Shown piece by piece: positions 31,706 through 41,095 of a DNA stretch of 64,000 nucleotides. Position 1 is the stretch's first letter, and each line of letters starts with the position of its first letter. Location of the stretch: contig CALJKW010000033.1 of assembly GCA_937980205.1 (NCBI GenBank), forward strand, positions 20,424-84,423, in the 5' to 3' direction. The position numbers were made by a program, and so were the translations under genes. The notes below the pieces were generated by a model. The model saw nothing but the letters and a program-made list of their open reading frames with translations, did not search any database and was not told where the DNA came from. This stretch comes from an uncultured Myxococcales bacterium (GTDB lineage Bacteria; Myxococcota; Myxococcia; Myxococcales; Myxococcaceae).

Positions 31706-33342
31706 CCACCATGCAAACGCACCTCGACGCCGTCTACGGACACGAGAAGGACAAGGCCTCACGCATCTGGTTCACCCAGCCGATGGGGGGCGGCCGCATC
31801 GTCGACCTCACCTTCGCCGAGGCCGTCGGCGAAGCCCGGCGCATGGCAGCCTGGCTCGGCAAGAAGGGCTACCCGCCCGGCAGCCGCATCGCGCTCCTGT
31901 CGAAGAACACCGCGTACTGGCTCATCGCCGACCTCGCGATCTGGATGGCGGGCCACGTCACGGTGCCCATCTACCCGACGCTCAACGCCGAGGGCATTCG
32001 GCAGATCCTCGAGCACAGCGAGGCGAAGCTCATCTTCGTCGGCAAGCTCGACGGCTACGCCGCGCTGGAGCCCGGCATCGGCGCGCAGATCGATCGCGTG
32101 AAGATGCCGCTCGCCCCCGCCGGCGCCGCCGGAGAGCCGTGGGAAGACATCATCCGCGCCACCGAGCCGCTGCGCGACTCGCCGCGCCGCGAGCCTTCAG
32201 ACCTCGCGACCATCGTCTACACGTCCGGCACCACCGGCATGGCGAAGGGCGTGATGCACAGCTTCGCCACGATGGACTCGGCGCAGTACTGGCTCAAGCA
32301 CGTCGGGCTGACCCTCGACGACCGCGCGCTCTCGTACCTGCCGCTCGCGCACGTGGCCGAGCGCGGCGTGCTCGAGATCCCCAACTTCTACGTCGGCTTC
32401 CGCGTCTTCTTCGCCGAGTCGCTCGACACCTTCGTGCAGGATCTGCAGCGCGCCCGCCCGACCATCTTCGGCAGCGTGCCGAGGCTCTGGCTCAAGTTCC
32501 AGAGCGGCGTCTTCTCGAAGATGCCGGAGAAGAAGCTGTCGACGCTGCTCAAGCTGCCGATCGTGCGCGGCCTCGTCGCGAAGAAGGTGCTCAAGGGCCT
32601 GGGCCTCGACGCGGTGCGCGTCGCCATCTGCGGCTCGGCGCCGGTGCCCGACTCGCTGTTGCGCTGGTACGCGTCGCTCGGCCTTCAGATCGGCGAGATC
32701 TACGGCATGACCGAGAACTGGGCGATCTCGCACGCGACCACCGTCGGCGAGTTCCACCCGGGGTGGATCGGCCCCGCCGTCGCAGACGTCGTGGTGAAGC
32801 TCACCGACCAGGGAGAGGTGCTGGTGAAGAGCCCGGGCAACATGCTCGGCTACTACAAGAACCCTCAAGGCACGGCCGAGATGCTCGACGCCGAGGGCTT
32901 CATCCACACCGGAGATCGCGGCGAGCTCGACGCCCACGGCCGCCTGCGCATCACCGGCCGCGTGAAGGAGCTCTTCAAGACCAGCAAGGGCAAATACGTC
33001 GCGCCCGCGCCCATCGAGAACATGCTGCTCGCGAACCCGCTGCTCGAGCAGGCCTGCGTCGCGGGCAGCGGCATGCCGCAGCCGTTCGCCGTCGTCGTGC
33101 TCGCGCCGGCCGCGAAGGGCACCGACGTGCTGCCCGCGCTGACCGCGCTGCGCGACGAGCTCAACGCGAAGCTCAGCGGCTACGAGCAGCTCGAGAAGAT
33201 CGTGATCACGAACGACGAGTGGACCATCGACAACGGCATGCTCACGCCGACGCTCAAGCTCAAGCGCGCCGCCATCGAGGCGAAGTACTCGCCCCAGGTC
33301 GCGAGCTGGTTCGAGCGGAAAGAGCCCGTCTTCTTCGCCTGA
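31702..33342 (+). CDS. Long-chain acyl-CoA ligase (AMP-binding)
   Basis: A 546-residue adenylate-forming enzyme. The P-loop motif is IVYTSGTTGMAKGVMHSF, then GEIYGMTENW, TGDRGELDAHGRLRITGR and the hinge/KTSKGKYVAPAPIEN segment with the catalytic Lys region. It resembles long-chain FadD15/ACSBG-type ligases that activate fatty acids with ATP and CoA. No signal peptide; cytoplasmic or membrane-associated. It overlaps the V4R-like gene by ATGA. The substrate chain length cannot be deduced. Confidence 0.9.
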   Translation: MTTMQTHLDAVYGHEKDKASRIWFTQPMGGGRIVDLTFAEAVGEARRMAAWLGKKGYPPGSRIALLSKNTAYWLIADLAIWMAGHVTVPIYPTLNAEGIRQILEHSEAKLIFVGKLDGYAALEPGIGAQIDRVKMPLAPAGAAGEPWEDIIRATEPLRDSPRREPSDLATIVYTSGTTGMAKGVMHSFATMDSAQYWLKHVGLTLDDRALSYLPLAHVAERGVLEIPNFYVGFRVFFAESLDTFVQDLQRARPTIFGSVPRLWLKFQSGVFSKMPEKKLSTLLKLPIVRGLVAKKVLKGLGLDAVRVAICGSAPVPDSLLRWYASLGLQIGEIYGMTENWAISHATTVGEFHPGWIGPAVADVVVKLTDQGEVLVKSPGNMLGYYKNPQGTAEMLDAEGFIHTGDRGELDAHGRLRITGRVKELFKTSKGKYVAPAPIENMLLANPLLEQACVAGSGMPQPFAVVVLAPAAKGTDVLPALTALRDELNAKLSGYEQLEKIVITNDEWTIDNGMLTPTLKLKRAAIEAKYSPQVASWFERKEPVFFA

Positions 33343-33447
33343 GAACCTTCCGAGCCTCGAGGAAGTCCCTGGGCACAATCTTGCCGCGGCGCTGGGGTTG
33401 GCCTTGAGCCACTTCTGGTAACAGGTTAGGTGCATGTCAGCGGCTCC

Positions 33448-33467
33448 TCGGGATTTCCCCGATGGCG
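33448..33467 (+). promoter_or_regulatory. Shared palindromic motif, copy 1
   Basis: tcgggatttccccgatggcg, 29 bases before the GTG of the first two-component gene, agrees at 17 of 20 positions with the motif at 35234-35253. The core CGGGnnTTCCCCG is palindromic, suggesting an operator. The binding protein is unknown; the neighbouring NarL-type regulator is the natural candidate. Confidence 0.4.
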
Positions 33468-33495
33468 GCGCTCATGAAAACCGGTAGTTCTTCTG

Positions 33496-34539
33496 GTGCT
33501 GAACGTGGCGCACGTCATCACCGATCTGGATGTGCTGCTCGTCGAGGACTCCGAATCCGACGCGAAGCTCGTCGTGCGGGAGCTCCGGCGCGTCGGCTAT
33601 GCGCCGAACTGGGAGCGCGTCGAGACCCTCGTCGATCTGCGCAACGCGCTGCAGCGGCGGCACTGGCAGGTGGTGATCTGCGACTCGAGAGGGCCGCAGA
33701 TCGACGCGATGAAGGCCGTCGAGGCGGTGAACGAGCTCTCTCCCGGAGTGCCGTTCCTCGTGGTGTCGGGCCAGCTCACCCCCGATCTCGAAGTGAAGGT
33801 CAGAAGCGCCGGCGCCGTGGAGTGCATTCCCAAGGGTGAGATCTCGCGCCTGAGCTCGGTGCTGGCGCGCGAGCTGCCGCGCCGCCCCACCAACACCCTC
33901 GCCGCCCGCGTCCTCGCGGCGCAGGAGATCGAGCGTCGCAAGATCGCGCGGAGCCTGCACGACGAGTTCGGCCAGCTGCTGACGGCGCTGCGTCACACCC
34001 TGCTCGCCGCGCAGCAGGCGCAGGGCCCCGCGCTCACCGAGAAGCTCGCCGAAGCGCAGAAGCTGGTCGACCAGGCCACCCAGCAGATCCGCGACGTGGC
34101 GCTCGAGCTGTGGCCGACGATCCTCGACGACCTCGGGCTGCCCTCCGCGCTGCGCTGGCTCGCCGAGCGCCAGACCCAATGGTCCGGGGTCGACGTGCGC
34201 GTCGAGCTCGACGACGTGGGCCGCCTCGCGCCCCACCTCGAGGCGGCGTGCTTCCGGGTCGCGCAGACCGCGCTGACGAACGTGGTGCGCCACGCCGCGG
34301 CGAAGCAGGCGGTCGTCCGCCTCACCCTGCACCCCAAGGTCGTCGAGCTCTCGGTGTCGGACGACGGCCGCGGCTTCGACACCGCTGCCGCCTGGCGCCG
34401 CGCCAGGGCGGGCGACAGCCTCGGCCTCATCAGCATCCGAGAGCAGGTCACCGCCGCCGGCGGCACCATGAAGCTGACGTCCGGGGCCGGCGCGGGCACC
34501 ACGCTGGTGGCGACCCTGCCGCTGGCCGAGGAGGCTTGA
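33496..34539 (+). CDS. Receiver-HisKA_3 histidine kinase (NarX/DegS type)
   Basis: A 347-residue hybrid kinase with an N-terminal receiver (VLLVEDSESDAK; phospho-Asp in VVICDSRGP). The HisKA_3 dimerisation domain carries the phospho-His in RSLHDEFGQLLTALRH, and the HATPase domain has VSDDGRGFDT and GLISIREQV. HisKA_3 kinases partner NarL-type regulators, and one follows after a single-base gap (34541). No sensor or membrane domain is present, so the input is through the receiver. The start is GTG at 33496, with GTG 33505 as an alternative. Confidence 0.9.
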   Translation: MLNVAHVITDLDVLLVEDSESDAKLVVRELRRVGYAPNWERVETLVDLRNALQRRHWQVVICDSRGPQIDAMKAVEAVNELSPGVPFLVVSGQLTPDLEVKVRSAGAVECIPKGEISRLSSVLARELPRRPTNTLAARVLAAQEIERRKIARSLHDEFGQLLTALRHTLLAAQQAQGPALTEKLAEAQKLVDQATQQIRDVALELWPTILDDLGLPSALRWLAERQTQWSGVDVRVELDDVGRLAPHLEAACFRVAQTALTNVVRHAAAKQAVVRLTLHPKVVELSVSDDGRGFDTAAAWRRARAGDSLGLISIREQVTAAGGTMKLTSGAGAGTTLVATLPLAEEA

Positions 34540-34540
34540 G

Positions 34541-35185
34541 GTGGCCCGGCCCCGCGTCCTCCTCGTCGATGACCACGGCCTGGTGCGCGCAGGCCTCAAG
34601 GCCATGCTCGAGCAGCACGGCATCGTGGTCGTGGGCGAGGCCTCAGACGGGCGCGAGGCGCTCGAGCGCATCGCCGCGCTCGCCCCCGACGTGGTGCTGA
34701 TGGACCTCTCGATGCCCGGGTTCAGCGGCCTCGAGGCGCTGCGCCGCGCGGTGGCCGAGCAGCCGCGGCTGAAGGTGATCGTCGTCTCGATGCACTCCGA
34801 CCGGGAGTACGTGCGGCAGGCGCTCGCCGCGGGCGCGGCGGGCTACCTGATGAAGAGCGCCGACCCGTCGGAGCTCGCTGACGCGATCGCGGCGGTCGGC
34901 CGCGGCGAGCTGTGGCTGTCTTCGGCGATGGGGCCCTCCGCGCGCGAAGAGCTGATGCGGGGGCTCAAGGGGGCGCCCCGCAGTGAGCTGAGCCCCCGCC
35001 AGCGCGAGGTGTTGCAGCTCATCTCCGAGGGGCAGTCGACGAAGCAGATCGCCAGACGGCTCGGGGTCAGCGTCAAGACCGTCGAGACCCATCGCGCCCA
35101 GATCATGGAGCGCCTCGACATTCGGCACGTCGCGGGCCTGACCCGGTACGCCATCAGAGCGGGCCTCGTCTCTCCGCACGAGTAG
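34541..35185 (+). CDS. NarL/FixJ-family response regulator
   Basis: A 214-residue regulator. The receiver has VLLVDDHGLVRAG, phospho-Asp in VVLMDLSMPG, and the conserved Lys in YLMKSADP. The C-terminal LuxR-type HTH is SPRQREVLQLISEG then TKQIARRLGVSVKTVETHRA. GTG start at 34541 with GAGG just upstream. It is the cognate partner of the kinase at 33496-34539 by gene order and family type. Confidence 0.94.
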   Translation: MARPRVLLVDDHGLVRAGLKAMLEQHGIVVVGEASDGREALERIAALAPDVVLMDLSMPGFSGLEALRRAVAEQPRLKVIVVSMHSDREYVRQALAAGAAGYLMKSADPSELADAIAAVGRGELWLSSAMGPSAREELMRGLKGAPRSELSPRQREVLQLISEGQSTKQIARRLGVSVKTVETHRAQIMERLDIRHVAGLTRYAIRAGLVSPHE

Positions 35186-35233
35186 CCGCGAGGCTGCAGC
35201 GCGCGTTCAGGCCCTGGCCATCGCCAAGGGGGG

Positions 35234-35253
35234 TCGGGGCTTCCCCGATTGCG
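35234..35253 (+). promoter_or_regulatory. Shared palindromic motif, copy 2
   Basis: tcggggcttccccgattgcg precedes the PAS-kinase gene by 12-42 bases depending on its start, and matches the 33448 copy at 17 of 20 positions. It contains the near-perfect palindrome TCGGGG-c-TTCCCCGA. Together the two copies mark the two transcription units of the signalling cluster. Confidence 0.4.
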
Positions 35254-35295
35254 CTCGGGGGACGCTTGAGCTCCAACTCGCGAGCCATAACGACG

Positions 35296-37092
35296 ATGAC
35301 CGCGGACGAGTTGCTCCACCAGTTCGCCGACGCCCTCATCGCGGTGACTCCAGGGGGGATCATCATGTTCTGGAGCCGCGGCGCCGAAGAGCTGTTCGGC
35401 CACCCGCGAGCCGAGGCCGTCGGTTGCCCGATGATCGAGCTCCTCGTGCCGCCCGAGCGCCGCGCCGAAGAGGAGCTCTACTTCCAGCAGGCGCTCGAGG
35501 GCCGCCGGGTGGTCTACGAAGCCGTTCGCCGCCGCAGTGACGGCACCAGCCTCTCGGTCGACGTGTCGATGCAGGCGGTGCCGGGCCCGGCGGGCGCCGC
35601 GCGCCACGTGGCGATCAGCACGAAGGACGTCTCGCAGATCAAGTACCGGCGCGAGGCGGCGGTGGTCGAGTCGCGCTTCCGGGGCCTGCTCGACGCGGTG
35701 CCCGACGCGATGGTGCTGGTGAACGTCGACGGTCGGGTGGTGCTGGTGAACCGCGAGGCCGAGCGCCTGTTCGGCTACCACCGCGATGAGCTCGTCGGTC
35801 AGAGCATCGACACGCTGGTGCCGAAGCGCTTTCGCGCCACCCACCCCGGGCACCGCGCCGCGTACGCCGCCGACCCCAAGACCCGCCCGATGGCAGCGGG
35901 CCTCGATCTGTCTGCGCTGCGCAAGGACGGCACCGAGTTCCCCGCCGAGATCAGCTTGAGCCAGGTCACCGTGCCCGAGGGCACCTTCACGAGCGCGGCG
36001 ATTCGCGACGTCACCCGGCGGCGCCGGGTCGAGGAGAAGTTCCGCGGGCTCCTCGAGGCCGCACCCGACGCGATCGTCATCGTCGATCGCACCGGGCGCA
36101 TCGTGCTCGCGAACGCGCAGGCCGAGCGGCTGTTCGGCTACAGCCGCGCCGAGCTCATCGGCCAGCCGGTCGAGCTGCTCGTGCCCGACTCGTACCGCGG
36201 CGGGCACGTCGCCCACCGGGAGAGCTACTTCGCCGCGCCGCGCCCACGCGCGATGGGCACCGGCCTCGAGCTCGAGGCGGTGCGGAAGGACGGCAGCCGC
36301 TTCCCGGTGGAGATCTCGCTCAGCCCGCTCGAGACCGAAGAGGGCACGCTGGTCTCGAGCGCGATCCGCGACGTCACCCGCCGCCGCGAGATCGAGCGCG
36401 CGCTGAAGGTGGCGTACAAAGAGCTCGAGTCGTTCAGCTACTCCATCGCCCACGACCTGCGGGCGCCGCTGAGGGGCATGAGCGGCTTCGCGCAGGTGCT
36501 CTACGAGGACTACGCGAGCAAGCTCGACGCCGACGGCCTCGACGCGCTCACCGAGATCCGCACCAACGCGGCGCGCATGGGCGAACAGATCGACGCGCTC
36601 TTGTCGCTGTCGAAGGTGGCGCGCAGCGAGCTGCGCCGCGAGGAGATCGACGTCTCGGCGATGGCGCGCGCCATCGCGAGCCGCTGCGCGGCCGCCGAGC
36701 CCGAGCGCGGCGTCGAGATCGTGGTTCACGAGGGCATGTCGGCGTCGGCCGACCCGGCGCTGCTGCGCGCGCTGCTCGAGAACCTCATCTCGAACGCGTG
36801 GAAGTTCACCCGCCGGCAGCCCGCCGCGCGCGTCGAGATCGGCGCAGAGCCACGAGACGGGGGCGTGACGTTCTTCGTGAAGGACAACGGGGCGGGCTTC
36901 GACGAGTCGCGCGCCGCGCGGCTCTTCACGCCATTTCAACGCATGCACTCGGCGCACGAGTTTCCCGGCACCGGCATCGGGCTGGCGACCGCGCAGCGCA
37001 TCGCGCACCGTCACGGGGGCCGCATCTGGGCGAAGGGGGACCCCGGCGTCGGCGCGACCTTCTACTTCACGCTCCCCAAGGAGGCCGGATGA
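35296..37092 (+). CDS. Three-PAS sensor histidine kinase
   Basis: A 598-residue cytoplasmic kinase with three PAS domains, near residues 1-120, 125-250 and 255-370. Each ends in an IRDVTRR/TKDVSQI-like motif, and the second and third are strongly alike (LVNREAERLFGYHRDELVG and LANAQAERLFGYSRAELIG), implying internal duplication. Next come a phytochrome-like HisKA domain (SIAHDLRAPLRGMSGFAQV) and HATPase (NLISNAWKFT, DNGAGFDE, GTGIGLATAQRI). An in-frame TTG at 35266 with GGGGGA upstream would add 10 residues. The stop overlaps the next gene (ATGA). No membrane segment. Confidence 0.92.
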   Translation: MTADELLHQFADALIAVTPGGIIMFWSRGAEELFGHPRAEAVGCPMIELLVPPERRAEEELYFQQALEGRRVVYEAVRRRSDGTSLSVDVSMQAVPGPAGAARHVAISTKDVSQIKYRREAAVVESRFRGLLDAVPDAMVLVNVDGRVVLVNREAERLFGYHRDELVGQSIDTLVPKRFRATHPGHRAAYAADPKTRPMAAGLDLSALRKDGTEFPAEISLSQVTVPEGTFTSAAIRDVTRRRRVEEKFRGLLEAAPDAIVIVDRTGRIVLANAQAERLFGYSRAELIGQPVELLVPDSYRGGHVAHRESYFAAPRPRAMGTGLELEAVRKDGSRFPVEISLSPLETEEGTLVSSAIRDVTRRREIERALKVAYKELESFSYSIAHDLRAPLRGMSGFAQVLYEDYASKLDADGLDALTEIRTNAARMGEQIDALLSLSKVARSELRREEIDVSAMARAIASRCAAAEPERGVEIVVHEGMSASADPALLRALLENLISNAWKFTRRQPAARVEIGAEPRDGGVTFFVKDNGAGFDESRAARLFTPFQRMHSAHEFPGTGIGLATAQRIAHRHGGRIWAKGDPGVGATFYFTLPKEAG

Positions 37093-37535
37093 ACCGGGTG
37101 GTGCTGCTGGTCGAAGACAACGCGTCGGACGAGAAGCTCACCCTGCGGGCGTTCAAGAAGGGGAACCTCATCAACGAGGTCGTGGTGGTGCGCTCGGGGC
37201 CCGAGGCGGTCGACTACCTCTTCTGCACCGGCGCTCATGAGGGCCGCGACGCGTCGACCCAGCCGGCGCTGGTGCTGCTCGACCTGAACCTGCCCGGCTT
37301 CGACGGGCTCGAGGTCCTGCGGCGGCTGCGCGCCGACCCCCGCACGCGGCTGTTGCCGGTCGTCATTCTCACCAGCTCGGGTCAGGACGAAGACCTGGTG
37401 AAGAGCTACTCGCTCGGCGCCAACGCCTACGTGCGCAAGCCGGTCGACTTCGCCGCGTTCATCGAGGCCGCCCGGGTGCTCGGGCTGTTCTGGCTGCTCT
37501 ACAACGAGGTGCCGCCTCCGGCAGCGGGCCCATGA
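37089..37535 (+). CDS. Single-domain response regulator (Rcp1-like)
   Basis: A 148-residue stand-alone receiver: VVLLVEDNASDEKL, phospho-Asp in VLLDLNLPGFDGLE, Thr in VVILTSSGQDED and Lys in AYVRKPVDF. This Rcp1 subtype normally partners phytochrome-like kinases of the kind encoded just upstream. Overlaps both neighbours by four bases, so it is translationally coupled. Confidence 0.94.
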   Translation: MNRVVLLVEDNASDEKLTLRAFKKGNLINEVVVVRSGPEAVDYLFCTGAHEGRDASTQPALVLLDLNLPGFDGLEVLRRLRADPRTRLLPVVILTSSGQDEDLVKSYSLGANAYVRKPVDFAAFIEAARVLGLFWLLYNEVPPPAAGP

Positions 37536-39463
37536 CGACGCTGCGACTCTTGCTGGTCGAGGACAACGAGGTCGACGCGAAGCTGGTGGTGCGCGAGCTG
37601 AGCAAGGGCCGCCAGCTCGAGTGGCGGCGCGTCGACACCCGGCAGGCGATGCAACAGGCCCTCGCGGAGGGCCCGTGGGACCTCGTGGTCAGCGACTGGA
37701 GCATGCCCCACTTCTCCGCGCGCGAGGCGCTCGTCGCGCTGAAGGAGGCGGGGCTGGAGACGCCGTTCATCATCGTGTCCGGCACCGTCGGCGAAGACGT
37801 GGCCGTCGAGGCGATGCGCGCCGGGGCGCGCGACTTCATCGCCAAGGGCAAGCTCGCGCGGCTGGCGCCGGCGGTCGAGCGCGAGCTCGAGCAGGAAAAA
37901 GCGCGGGCGTCGGCGCGCCGGGCCGAGCGTGCGCTCAAGCTGAGCGAGGCGCGGTTCCAGCGCCTGTCGGAGTCCGGGGTGGTCGGCATCGTGCTCGCCG
38001 ACCTCACGGGAAAGGTCCACGACGCGAACGACGCGTTCCTCTCGACGCTGGGGTACACCCGGGCCGACCTGGCGAGCGGGAGCATTCCCTGGAACACGCT
38101 GGTCCCCGCCGAGACCACGACCGCCGACGAGCAGGCGATTCTCTCGCTTCAGACCACCGGAGCCGCCCGCCCCTGGGAGAAAGAGCTGCTGCACCGGGAC
38201 GGCCATCGCGTGCCGGTGCTGATGGGTGTGGCGATGCTCGACGACACGAACGTCATCGGCTTCACCGCCGACGTCTCGGAGCGGCGGCGCGCCGAAGCAG
38301 AGCTGCACCGCAGCCAGGAGCAGCTGCGGCAGGCGCAGAAGCTCGAGGCGATCGGCAGCCTGGCCGGCGGCATCGCGCACGACTTCAACAACCTGCTGAC
38401 GGTGATCTTGAGCTACTCGCTGATGGCGCACGGCGAGCTGCCCGAGGACCACCCGCTTCGGGGAGATCTGCGCGAGATTCACCGCGCGGGCGAGCGGGCG
38501 GCGGCGCTGACGGGGCAGCTGCTCGCGTTCAGCCGCCGGCAGGTGCTGCAGCCGCGGGTGCTCGATCTCGACGAGGTGCTCGCGCGCATGGAGAGGCTGC
38601 TGCGGCGGCTGATCGGCGAGGAGATTCAGCTCAGCGTCATGACGGGCACGGGCGGGGCTCGCGTGAAGGTCGACCCCAGCCAGCTCGAACAGGTGGTGAT
38701 GAACCTGGTGGTGAATGCTCGAGACGCGATGCCGAAAGGCGGCACGCTGATCGTGAAGACGGCGGCGGTGCAGCTCGACGAAGCGTTCGCGCGTTCGCAC
38801 GTCGGCGTCACGCCGGGCCCGCACGTGCTGCTCGCGGTGAGCGACACGGGCACCGGCATGGACGCGGCGACTCAGGCGCGCATGTTCGACCCGTTCTTCA
38901 CCACCAAGGAGCCGGGCAAGGGAACGGGGCTGGGACTGTCGACGGTGCTGGGCATCGTGCAGCAGAGCCAGGCGACCATCTGGGTCGACAGCACGCTCGG
39001 CGTGGGGACGACGTTCACCGTGTACTTCAAGGCGGTGGCGGACACGGTGGCCGACACGGCGGCCCCGGCGCCGCTGCCGGGCGAGCTCAAGGGCTCAGAG
39101 ACGGTGCTCCTGGTGGAGGACGACGCGCCGGCGCGCGGCGTGGTGTCGACGATTCTGCGGCGCAGCGGCTACGAGGTGCTCGAGGCGCAGACGGCGGGGG
39201 ACGCGCTCATCCTGAGCGAGCAGTACACGCAGCAGATTCACCTGCTGCTCACCGACGTGGTGATGCCGCTGATGAGCGGGCGCCAGCTCGCCGAGCGCCT
39301 GGTGAAGTCCCGCACCGGAATGAAGGTGCTGTTCATGTCGGGCTACACCGACGACCAGGTGGTGCGGCACGGCGTGATGGAGGCGACCGTGAACTTCCTC
39401 GCGAAGCCGGTCACGCCGCTGTCGCTGCTGCAGAAGGTGCGGCAGGTGCTCGACGCGAGCTGA
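37532..39463 (+). CDS. Hybrid histidine kinase (REC-PAS-HK-REC)
   Basis: A 643-residue hybrid. The N-terminal receiver has LLLVEDNEVDAKL with Asp in LVVSDWSMPHFS. It is followed by a PAS domain (about 140-260), a HisKA domain (GSLAGGIAHDFNNLLTVI), HATPase (NLVVNARDAMPKGG, GTGLGLSTVLGIV) and a C-terminal receiver (LLTDVVMPLMSG, LAKPVTP). The layout suggests a phosphorelay in which the N-terminal receiver takes input, perhaps from the kinase at 35296, and the C-terminal one gives output. Last gene of the cluster; a convergent sigma-factor gene follows after 79 bases. Confidence 0.93.
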   Translation: MTTLRLLLVEDNEVDAKLVVRELSKGRQLEWRRVDTRQAMQQALAEGPWDLVVSDWSMPHFSAREALVALKEAGLETPFIIVSGTVGEDVAVEAMRAGARDFIAKGKLARLAPAVERELEQEKARASARRAERALKLSEARFQRLSESGVVGIVLADLTGKVHDANDAFLSTLGYTRADLASGSIPWNTLVPAETTTADEQAILSLQTTGAARPWEKELLHRDGHRVPVLMGVAMLDDTNVIGFTADVSERRRAEAELHRSQEQLRQAQKLEAIGSLAGGIAHDFNNLLTVILSYSLMAHGELPEDHPLRGDLREIHRAGERAAALTGQLLAFSRRQVLQPRVLDLDEVLARMERLLRRLIGEEIQLSVMTGTGGARVKVDPSQLEQVVMNLVVNARDAMPKGGTLIVKTAAVQLDEAFARSHVGVTPGPHVLLAVSDTGTGMDAATQARMFDPFFTTKEPGKGTGLGLSTVLGIVQQSQATIWVDSTLGVGTTFTVYFKAVADTVADTAAPAPLPGELKGSETVLLVEDDAPARGVVSTILRRSGYEVLEAQTAGDALILSEQYTQQIHLLLTDVVMPLMSGRQLAERLVKSRTGMKVLFMSGYTDDQVVRHGVMEATVNFLAKPVTPLSLLQKVRQVLDAS

Positions 39464-39542
39464 CGGCAGGAGCGCGGTGACCCCCGCAAAGAGCCGTGAC
39501 CGACGTCGAAGTTCCGCTACGGCGTTTCTGCGCCAACGCGCC

Positions 39543-40997
39543 TCAGTGCAGCCACGCCTCGAGGTCGAGCGCGCCCGACCGCTTCCGCAGCGTCTTGAGC
39601 GCGCGCGCTTCGATCTGCCGCACGCGCTCGCGGGAGACGCCCATCGACGAGCCGATCTCCTCCAGCGTCTGGTGATCCTTCCCGCCGAAGCCGAAGCGGA
39701 GCTTCAACACCTCCTGCTCCTTCGGCGACAGCTCGGCCATCACCGACTTCAGCACCGCGCCGAGCTCGTCGCGCTCGCGCTCTTCGGTCGGGTCCACGGC
39801 CTGCGGATCCGCGAGGCGGTCGAGCCAGGTGGCCTCGCCGTCGTCGTCGAGCTCTTCGTCGAGCGACAGCACCGGGCGCTGGCTCTGCAGCACGTGCGTC
39901 GCGCGCTCCACGGGGATGCCGGCGACCTTCGCCGCCTCTTCGATGGTGGGATCGCGGCCGAACTTCTGCGACAGCTCCGCCGTCACCTGCTTCAGGCGAA
40001 GCAGCTGCTCGTTCACGTTCACCGGCAGCCGCACCGTGCGGCTGTGCTCGGCGAGCGCGCGCGTGAAGGCCTGGCGGATCCACCAGTGCGCGTAGGTCGC
40101 GAACTTGAGGCCGCGGCGGTGATCGAACCGCTCGACGCCGCGCATCAGCCCCACCGCGCCTTCCTGTACGAGGTCGCCCAGGTCGAGCCCGCGGCCCGCA
40201 TAGCGCGCGGCCATGCGCTCGACGAGGTGCAGGTACGCGCGCACCATCGCCGTCTTCGCCTCGTCGACCTGCGCGTGCGCCGCGTGCAGCTCGGTCGCCT
40301 TGCGGCGGAACGCGGGCAGCGGCTCTCCGACGTCGGCCTCGAGGCGCTGCAGCTCGGCGAGGCCCTGGGCCACCGCCTTCGCGCGCGGCGTCTTCGTCGC
40401 GCCGTTCAGCCGCTTCTTGGCCAGCGCCTTCCACGCCTTGAGCGACTCGGGCGCCGGGGCCTTCAGCGTCGTCGCCAGCGCGCGCCGCGCGGCGTCGAGA
40501 TCGGCCACCTTCGCGCCGAGCTCCTCGTCGATCGCCCGAAGCTGGTGGGGGTGCAGCGACAGCTCTTCCAGCGCCTTCACCACCTCGGCGCGCCGGCGGA
40601 CCCGCCTGGGGCCCTCACTCAGGCGCGCGTAGCTCTGCCGCAGCTTCTGCAGCCGGTCGAAGCCGGCCAGCGCGCGGCGGACGCCGGGCTCTTCGCCCTC
40701 GCCCTCTTCGGCGTCGCCGAAGTCGCCGCTGACGTCGAGCACGCTGCGCAGCCGCAGCTCACCCGCCTTCAGCTTGCGGCCCAATTCCATGACCCGTTCG
40801 AACGCCGGGTCGAAGTCGACCAGCACCTCGAAAAAACGGTGCAGGCCGGTGCCGATGGCGGCGGAGAGCTCGCGCTCCCGATCTCGGACTGCCTGGTCGC
40901 GGGTCTCGGCCGCAGACCGTTCGGCAGACACGCCGTCGTCGTGTTCGTGGTCATGCTCGAGGGCAAGCGCCCCCATGTCGGTATCGATGGACTCCAT
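39543..40997 (-). CDS. Sigma-70 family RNA polymerase sigma factor (group 2)
   Basis: A 484-residue sigma factor. Region 2 is MVRAYLHLVERMAARYAG, LDLGDLVQEGAVGLMRGV and FATYAHWWIRQAFTRAL. Region 3 follows, then region 4 (LSPKEQEVLKLRFGFGG, LEEIGSSMGVSRERVRQIEARALKTLR written in two parts). The first 230 residues include a long helical segment like the non-conserved region of RpoD (FERVMELGRKLKAGELRLR). It is shorter than housekeeping RpoD and lacks the acidic region 1.1, so an alternative, group-2 role is likely. ATG at 40997; a second ATG at 40976 is possible. Confidence 0.9.
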   Translation of the reverse strand: MESIDTDMGALALEHDHEHDDGVSAERSAAETRDQAVRDRERELSAAIGTGLHRFFEVLVDFDPAFERVMELGRKLKAGELRLRSVLDVSGDFGDAEEGEGEEPGVRRALAGFDRLQKLRQSYARLSEGPRRVRRRAEVVKALEELSLHPHQLRAIDEELGAKVADLDAARRALATTLKAPAPESLKAWKALAKKRLNGATKTPRAKAVAQGLAELQRLEADVGEPLPAFRRKATELHAAHAQVDEAKTAMVRAYLHLVERMAARYAGRGLDLGDLVQEGAVGLMRGVERFDHRRGLKFATYAHWWIRQAFTRALAEHSRTVRLPVNVNEQLLRLKQVTAELSQKFGRDPTIEEAAKVAGIPVERATHVLQSQRPVLSLDEELDDDGEATWLDRLADPQAVDPTEERERDELGAVLKSVMAELSPKEQEVLKLRFGFGGKDHQTLEEIGSSMGVSRERVRQIEARALKTLRKRSGALDLEAWLH

Positions 40998-41095
40998 GTC
41001 GTGGTCTCGCTGCCTGCTAGATGCGCGAGTCGGCTCGCGGTTTCGACAGCAGGTGCGATGTAACCACCAGGTTCCCTACACGCACGCCAACGGCG

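Noticed and set aside
33368..33384. Sigma-54-like tgggcacaatcttgc
   Set aside because: Spacing fits only with a poor -24 element; more than 100 bases from the gene.
33340..33435. Minus-strand coding-like stretch MHLTCYQKWLKANP
   Set aside because: Short, no start/stop context and needs a frameshift to continue; could be a decayed gene, but the evidence is too thin.
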